Assembly (NCBI GenBank): GCA_027483005.1
Contig: JAIXVN010000556.1
Coordinates: 1-8,469, forward strand
From: Verrucomicrobiaceae bacterium
GTDB taxonomy: Bacteria; Verrucomicrobiota; Verrucomicrobiia; Verrucomicrobiales; Akkermansiaceae
Length of the DNA stretch: 8,469 bases
Reading direction: 5' to 3'
Shown: positions 1-6,000 of the stretch, one piece after another
How the letters are laid out: each line of letters starts with the position of its first letter
Numbering within the stretch: position 1 is the first letter of the stretch
Notes under the pieces: model-generated
The model's input: only the letters and a program-made list of their open reading frames with translations
Told to the model about the DNA's origin: nothing
Databases searched by the model: none
Position numbers and translations under genes: made by a program

Positions 1-3000
1 GCCCTCGGCGTTCCGGTGTCGGTGGCCGCCGAGCGGATCTCAAACGTCCAGCTTTCGCCGGAACTGGTGGGTGCCGATGCCTTCGGGGACCTGACGCTGA
101 GGAATCCGGATGGTGTGATCGACATCGGTTCAGATATCTCCCTAGATCTTGGCGTGGGTGGAAAGTTGAATCTAACAGCCGCAAACATCTCCATATCCGG
201 AAAGATCAAGGCGGCGGATGGAAGCCTGACCTTCAGCACGCAGAACCTTTCACCGGCACTTCTTGCGGAGATCGCCGCAACGGAGGGGGTTCCGGTGCCT
301 CCCGATCCGTCAGGGACCCGCGGCATCTTCACGCTCGGCTCAGGCGCGGTGCTGGACACGGCCGGACTCATCGTGGATGAGCGCCCACGCGATGGCTTTT
401 CTCCCGCGCCATCGGTGGTGACGGCCGGTGGCACCGTGACCATCAAGTCCTACAGTGCCGACATCCGCAGCGGGTCGGTCATCGATGTCTCGGGTGGCGT
501 GCATGTCGATGGCGCCGGACGCGTCAGATATGGCAATGCCGGTTCGATCAGCCTTCAGGTCGGACGCGATCCATCCGCAGGATCGCTGGTGGGTGGTTCG
601 CTGAAACTCGGCGGACAGCTCCGGGGATTTTCCGGTGCCATCGGTGGCAGCCTGGCGATCCAGTCCATGAGGATGCGGATCGGGGGCACGGCGCCAACGG
701 ATGGCTCGTTCTGGCTCCAGCCGGAGTTCTTTGATCAAGGCGGATTCACCAAGTTCAACCTCAGCGGCATCGGCGCGATCGAAGCCGGAACCGGCAAGAC
801 CCTCCCTGGCCTGACGATTGCTGCGAATACGGTGATCGCTCCTCAGCTCGTCAACCTTTTCGCTGCGGGGGCCACTTCCGGGGATCCGATCTCGCTCTCC
901 CAGGTCGTCAAACCTGAAGGCCTGAGAAGCCCGTTGAGCCTGACCTTCTCCGGGCTGGCCGACACGGACTATTTCAGCGACCTGCGTGCGCGGGGCGATG
1001 TGTTCGTCGGCACTGGCGCACGGATCGATGCAAGAGCTCTTGGAACCATCTCAATGACTGGCAGCACGGTCGAACTCCATGGCACGCTTCAGGCTGCGGG
1101 CGGAAGCATCCGCGTCAGCGGGGCCAATCGTCTGCCGAGCCTCAATCAGGATCCACCGGCTGCCTTCACGACCGTGGTGCTTGGCTCCGACTCCAGGATC
1201 GATGCCTCGGGGAAAACCTTCCTCGTTCCGGAACCCTATGGCCGCAGGCGCGGCGCGGTCCTCGATGGCGGCATCGTGCTGGTCTCCGGCAACATCATTG
1301 CGGAGTCGGGTTCGGTCATTGATGTCTCCGGGGCGAGCGGCACCCTTGATCTGCAGGCGGGGGAGACGGGTGATTCGCTTGAGGCGATCCAGCAGAGCAC
1401 CAGCGGCATCACCTCCACGCCCTACACCATCTCGGGGACTTCCACCCTCGTGCAGAGTGATGGCGGAACGATCACCCTCGCAGGAGGCGAAATGCTCTGG
1501 ATGGACTCCACCCTGCGTGGCCGCTCCGGTGGCGCCACCGCTTCCGGAGGATCGCTGATCGTGTCTTCCGGTGCCTTCTTCCCGAACGGCACCCTTTCCA
1601 CGCCACTCGATCCGACCCTCATCATCAAGGCATCCGGCCCCGTGCTTCCGACTGGATACTCCAATCAGATCGGGGCCACCATGCCGAACGACGGTTCCAC
1701 CGTGAGAGGCGGCGGACGCTTTGCGGTGGATCGCTTCACCTCCGGAGGCTTTGCCAACCTCGACCTCGGCGGCACCCTCTCGTTCTCGGGGCCGGTGTCC
1801 ATCAAGGCGTCAGGCCGCATCACCGTCGGCACCTCACCGGTGCTTCTTGCCGATTCCACGGTATCGCTGGAAGCCTCCCACATCGCGCTGGGCACGGCCT
1901 TCCAGAAGCCGATGACGCCGGAGGAACTCGCCGTCTTCAGGCTTTCGGAAATCAACGGTGCCCAGTTCTACATGCCGCCCACCACGGGCTCATCCACGCT
2001 GACGGTTTCCGCCTCGTTGATCGATGTGGGCTATCTCTCGCTCCAGGGTTTCTCTAAGGCGGACCTGATTGCCGACAATGGCGACATCCGCGGCAGCGGA
2101 GCCTTCGAGGTGGCGGGGGACATCCGGCTCAAGGCCGGGCAGGTCTATGCCCCCAGCTCTCTCGATTTCACGATCGCCGCATTCGATTATCAGCAAGGTG
2201 CCGTGAGCCGGAAAGGCTCGGTGACCATCGAGGCCTCCGGCACCCGATCCCTGCCCTTGTCCGCAGGCAGTTCGCTGAACATCTACGGATCGATCATCCA
2301 TCAGAATGGAGTGCTGCGCGCCCCGTTCGGAAAGATCCAGCTCGGCTGGGATGGCACGGGCACCGCTCCGCGCGACACCCAGCTCTCGAATCTCGACTTC
2401 GCCAAGACCACCGAACTGGTCCTCGGCAGCCGCAGTGTGACCTCGGTCTCCGCCATCGACCCGCTTACCGGAAAAGGTGTCGTCGTGCCCTATGGCATCA
2501 GCCTCAATGGAGCCAACTGGCTCGACCCCCGTGGGATTGACATCACCTCGGGTGGGGTGCCCCAGAAATCAGTGAAGCTCTCGGCCGAGTCCGTGATCAC
2601 CGAGTCAGGTGCCAGCATCGACATCCGTGGCGGCGGGGACCTGCTCGCCTACCGCTGGGTCAACGGGCTCGGAGGCACCGATGACCTGCTCGCTTCCTCC
2701 GGCAGTTTTGCGATCCTGCCGGGATATGGCTCGAAGTTTGCACCTCATGCAACGTTCAATGACTCGCTCGGCTCAACTGCCGGATATGTCAATGGTTCGC
2801 TCAGGATCGGTGAGCAAGTCCGCCTGGACGGCGGCGGTGGACTGCCTGCGGGAGTTTACACCTTGCTCCCCGCCCGCTACGCGCTTCTTCCGGGTGCCTA
2901 CCTGCTCACTCCGCAGTCGGGCACGGCGGTCGGGTCGGTGCCAAAGCCCGACGGCTCCTCCGTGATATCCGGCTACCGGTTCAATGGACTCGATTGCTCG

Positions 3001-6000
3001 TTGACCCTGCCATCGCTCTCCACCCGCTTCGAGCTGGCACCCTCCGCCACCATCACGGCTCGGGCGGAATACACCAAACTTCTTGCCAATTCCTTCCTCA
3101 CCCGGACCGGAGGCTACCGCCTGCCCGGCGACTCCGGCCAGCTCGTGCTCGCCGCGACCCGGGCGATGGCCCTCAGTGGCGATGTCTCGTCGTCCGCCGC
3201 CACCGGTTTCCGCGGAGGGATGATCGACGTCAGCAGCCCGGTGGACATCCTGATTTCACGGAATGGCTCAGCTGCTCCTACTGGAACTCTCGTACTGGAC
3301 CCCACCCTTCTGTCGAGCTTCGGGGCGGAAAGCCTCCTCATCGGTGGCACCCGCAGCGCGGATGCCGCAGGCACCCTGGTCAGCGTGGCCACGGGTTCCC
3401 TGACACTCGACAACTCTGGCAGCCCGCTCACCGGCCCGGAAGTGATCCTCGTGGCGAAGAACAATCTCGTCCTCAAGGCCGGGGCCGAACTGAAGCAGAT
3501 CGGCCGCCTGGGGGATTCCGCCGAAACCCTCGTCATCGGCAGCACCACCACGGTAGGCAGTGGAAACTCGGCGCTTGTCCGCGTGAGCTCGGACCCAGCG
3601 GCCTCAGTGCTGCGGCGTGGCGTCACGCCGGGCGGCAGCACCAGCCTGCTGACCGGCGCGGGAGCCTCCATCCAGGGCACGAGCGTGCTCCTCGATTCCA
3701 CCGCCCTCAACTCGCTCGATCCCACCGCGATCCTCCAGACCGATTCCCTTTCGCTGGGCAGCGGCCGGATCAGCCTTTCCCTGGATCCACTGGTGACTCC
3801 GGGTGCCGATGCTGGATTGATTCTCAGCCGATCCTCCATCGCAGGCCTCTCCGCCGCGCGCTCCCTTTCGCTGAAAAGCTATTCGTCGATCGATCTTCTC
3901 GGGGCCGGGTCGATCGGTGGAGTCACCCCTGCTGGTGCGCCTCTGGTCGAGAGTCTCGCGCTTCGTGCGGCGGAGATTCGCGGCATCGGCGTGGGCGGCG
4001 GCGAGGTCGCATTCAACGCGCGCAACATCCTCCTCGACAACCAGACCGGGGGCACGGCGGGAGTTGCCTCCCTCTCCAATGCCGGCTCGCTGGCCTTTCG
4101 CGCGGAGACGATCCAGCTCGGTCAGGGCGCGCTCGCGATCAAGGGCTTCGCAGGCACCCTACTCGATGCCTCGAAGGAGCTTGTGACCGTGGCCTCGGGC
4201 AGCTTCTCGGTTTCAGGAAATCTCGCCTTGGATACGCCGGTGGCCTTCGCCTCCAAGTCGGTCAGCCATTCGCTCACCGCAGCTGGAAGCCTTTCAATGA
4301 CCGGTGATGGCAGCCGCCCCGGAACGCTCTCATCCGCAGGACTGGGCTCTTCGCTTTCCCTGACGGGAGCGAGCCTCCAGATTTCCTCACGTGTCGTTCT
4401 GCCCAGCGGCCAGATCAATCTCAGGGCCACGACCGGGGACGTTCGGATCGACGGCTCGCTGGAAAGTTCGGGGATCTCCCGTCTTTTCAAGGACCAGACC
4501 CGCTTCACCGAAGGCGGACGCATTTCAATCAAGTCCGATCTGGGAAATGTCCTCCTCTCCTCCACCGGGCTCGTCGATGTCTCCGCGCAGACCGCGGGCG
4601 GGAATGCAGGCAGCGTCGAGGTTTCCGCCATCCAGGGCTCCGTTTCGCTGCTGGGCCAGCTCAATGGCAAGGGGGGAAATGCTGGAACCGGCGGAAGCTT
4701 CTCGCTCGATGTCGGGACCCTCGCCAACACCTTCGCCCTCGACCGGAAGCTCGACCTCGCCTCTTTCACGGAATCCCGCTCGCTGCGGGTCCGCAGGGGG
4801 GCCGTGACGCTCGACAGCGCCGCCTCGGCCCACCACTACTCGCTCACCACGGATGGGGGGTCGATCACCATGACCGGCCGCATCAATGCCTCCGGGGTCC
4901 GTGGAGGTCAGGTCCGCTTGGTCGCATCGGATGGCCTCGTCCTTGCCTCCGGCTCGGTCATTGATGCCTCGGCCTCGGACTTCGATGCAGCGGGCAAGGG
5001 AGGCCGCGTGACGCTGGAAGCCCTCGGCGGCAACCTCGGCAGCCTCGCCATCCGGCAGGGTTCCTTGATCGATCTCGGTGTCGATTCATCGAACGCCTCC
5101 AGCGAGTCCTTAGGCAAGTTCCAGGGCATCCTGCACCTTCGTGCTCCGCGAAATGCCGCCAACAACGACCTCTCGGTCGAGCCCATCGATGGCACGATCA
5201 CGGGAGCATCCGCGATTCTCGTCGAAGGCTTCAGAACCTTCGACCTCGCCGACTTCGGAGGACTCATCACGGTCGGAGTCCAGAACCTGATCCTCAACAG
5301 CGGTCAGCAGTTTCTGGGAGCAGGGGGGGCGACCACCTCGAACTACACCACCCTTTTCAATCGCCTCACCTCCAACAACACCTCGATCGCCTCGAAGCTG
5401 ATCCTCAGCCCGGGCGTTGAGGTGACCAACAGTGCCATCGCGACGCCGCTCGCCTTCAACCTGAACGCGGTGAACAGCACCCTCGTCGTGCCCACCAGCG
5501 GCGGAAGCGTTTCCTTCCCCTCCGGCACGCCAGGGACCTCAAGGATCCGAACCAGCTCGACGGCCATCCTGACCTCGCCCAGCGGGGTCGTCTCCACCGT
5601 TGCCTCGAACACCAGCATCGCCATTCAGGCTGGAAGCGTTCTGACCCTCCAGAATGGAGGCACCATCACCTATGCCACCGGCTCCGGGGCCATTGGAGTC
5701 TCACTTCCCTCCGGAACGTCCTACACCACGGGCGCCAGCGGCACCACCGGCACGGTGACCGTGAAAGGCAGCGTGGTCTCGCTGAACACGGCCACCAGCA
5801 GCTCCGTCACCCTCACTGCAGGCACCGTGGTGACCTTGCCGAATGGGACCCCCGGCAACAATGCCATCCGTGCGACCTCGGCCGGGAGCATCACCGCACC
5901 CACGGGCACCGTCACAAACTTCAATGCAGGCACCAATGTCACCGTCCCGGCGGGAAGTTTCCTGAGGCTCAACAACGCCGGCACGATCACCTTCTTCTCC

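Larger units (their letters stand above)
469..5079 (+). repeat. Dispersed GS-x-ID-[VAIL]-[SRG] turn motif
   Basis: A short motif recurs along the protein, with examples at 469-501 (SGSVIDVSGG), 1183-1212 (GSDSRIDASG), 1306-1332 (SGSVIDVSG), 2605-2634 (SGASIDIRGG), 4948-4974 (SGSVIDASA) and 5059-5079 (GSLIDLG). At DNA level the copies share tcggtcat[tc]gatg[tc]ctc-like cores but use different synonymous codons. This is a repeated structural turn of the beta-helix rather than a DNA repeat element. Spacing is irregular, so it marks occasional turns and not every coil. Confidence 0.6.

Noticed and set aside
3114..3839. A 241-codon antisense open frame
   Set aside because: It is the mirror of GC-biased codons of the real gene; the product is Arg/Ser/Pro/Val-rich with no recognisable motif or convincing upstream signals.
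2994..4307. A 437-codon open frame on the + strand in another frame
   Set aside because: It overlaps the main gene completely. Its translation is Arg/Pro/His/Gly-rich low-complexity sequence typical of an off-frame reading of GC-rich codons, and it shows no domain.
4122..4769. A 215-codon antisense open frame
   Set aside because: Same reason: a shadow frame opposite a strongly supported coding frame, with Ser/Arg/Pro/Glu-rich composition.
469..5079. Recurring tcggtcat(c/t)gatg(t/c)ctc-like words, considered as DNA repeats or binding sites
   Set aside because: They are always in frame, encode the same beta-helix turn and differ at synonymous positions, so they are protein-level motifs.
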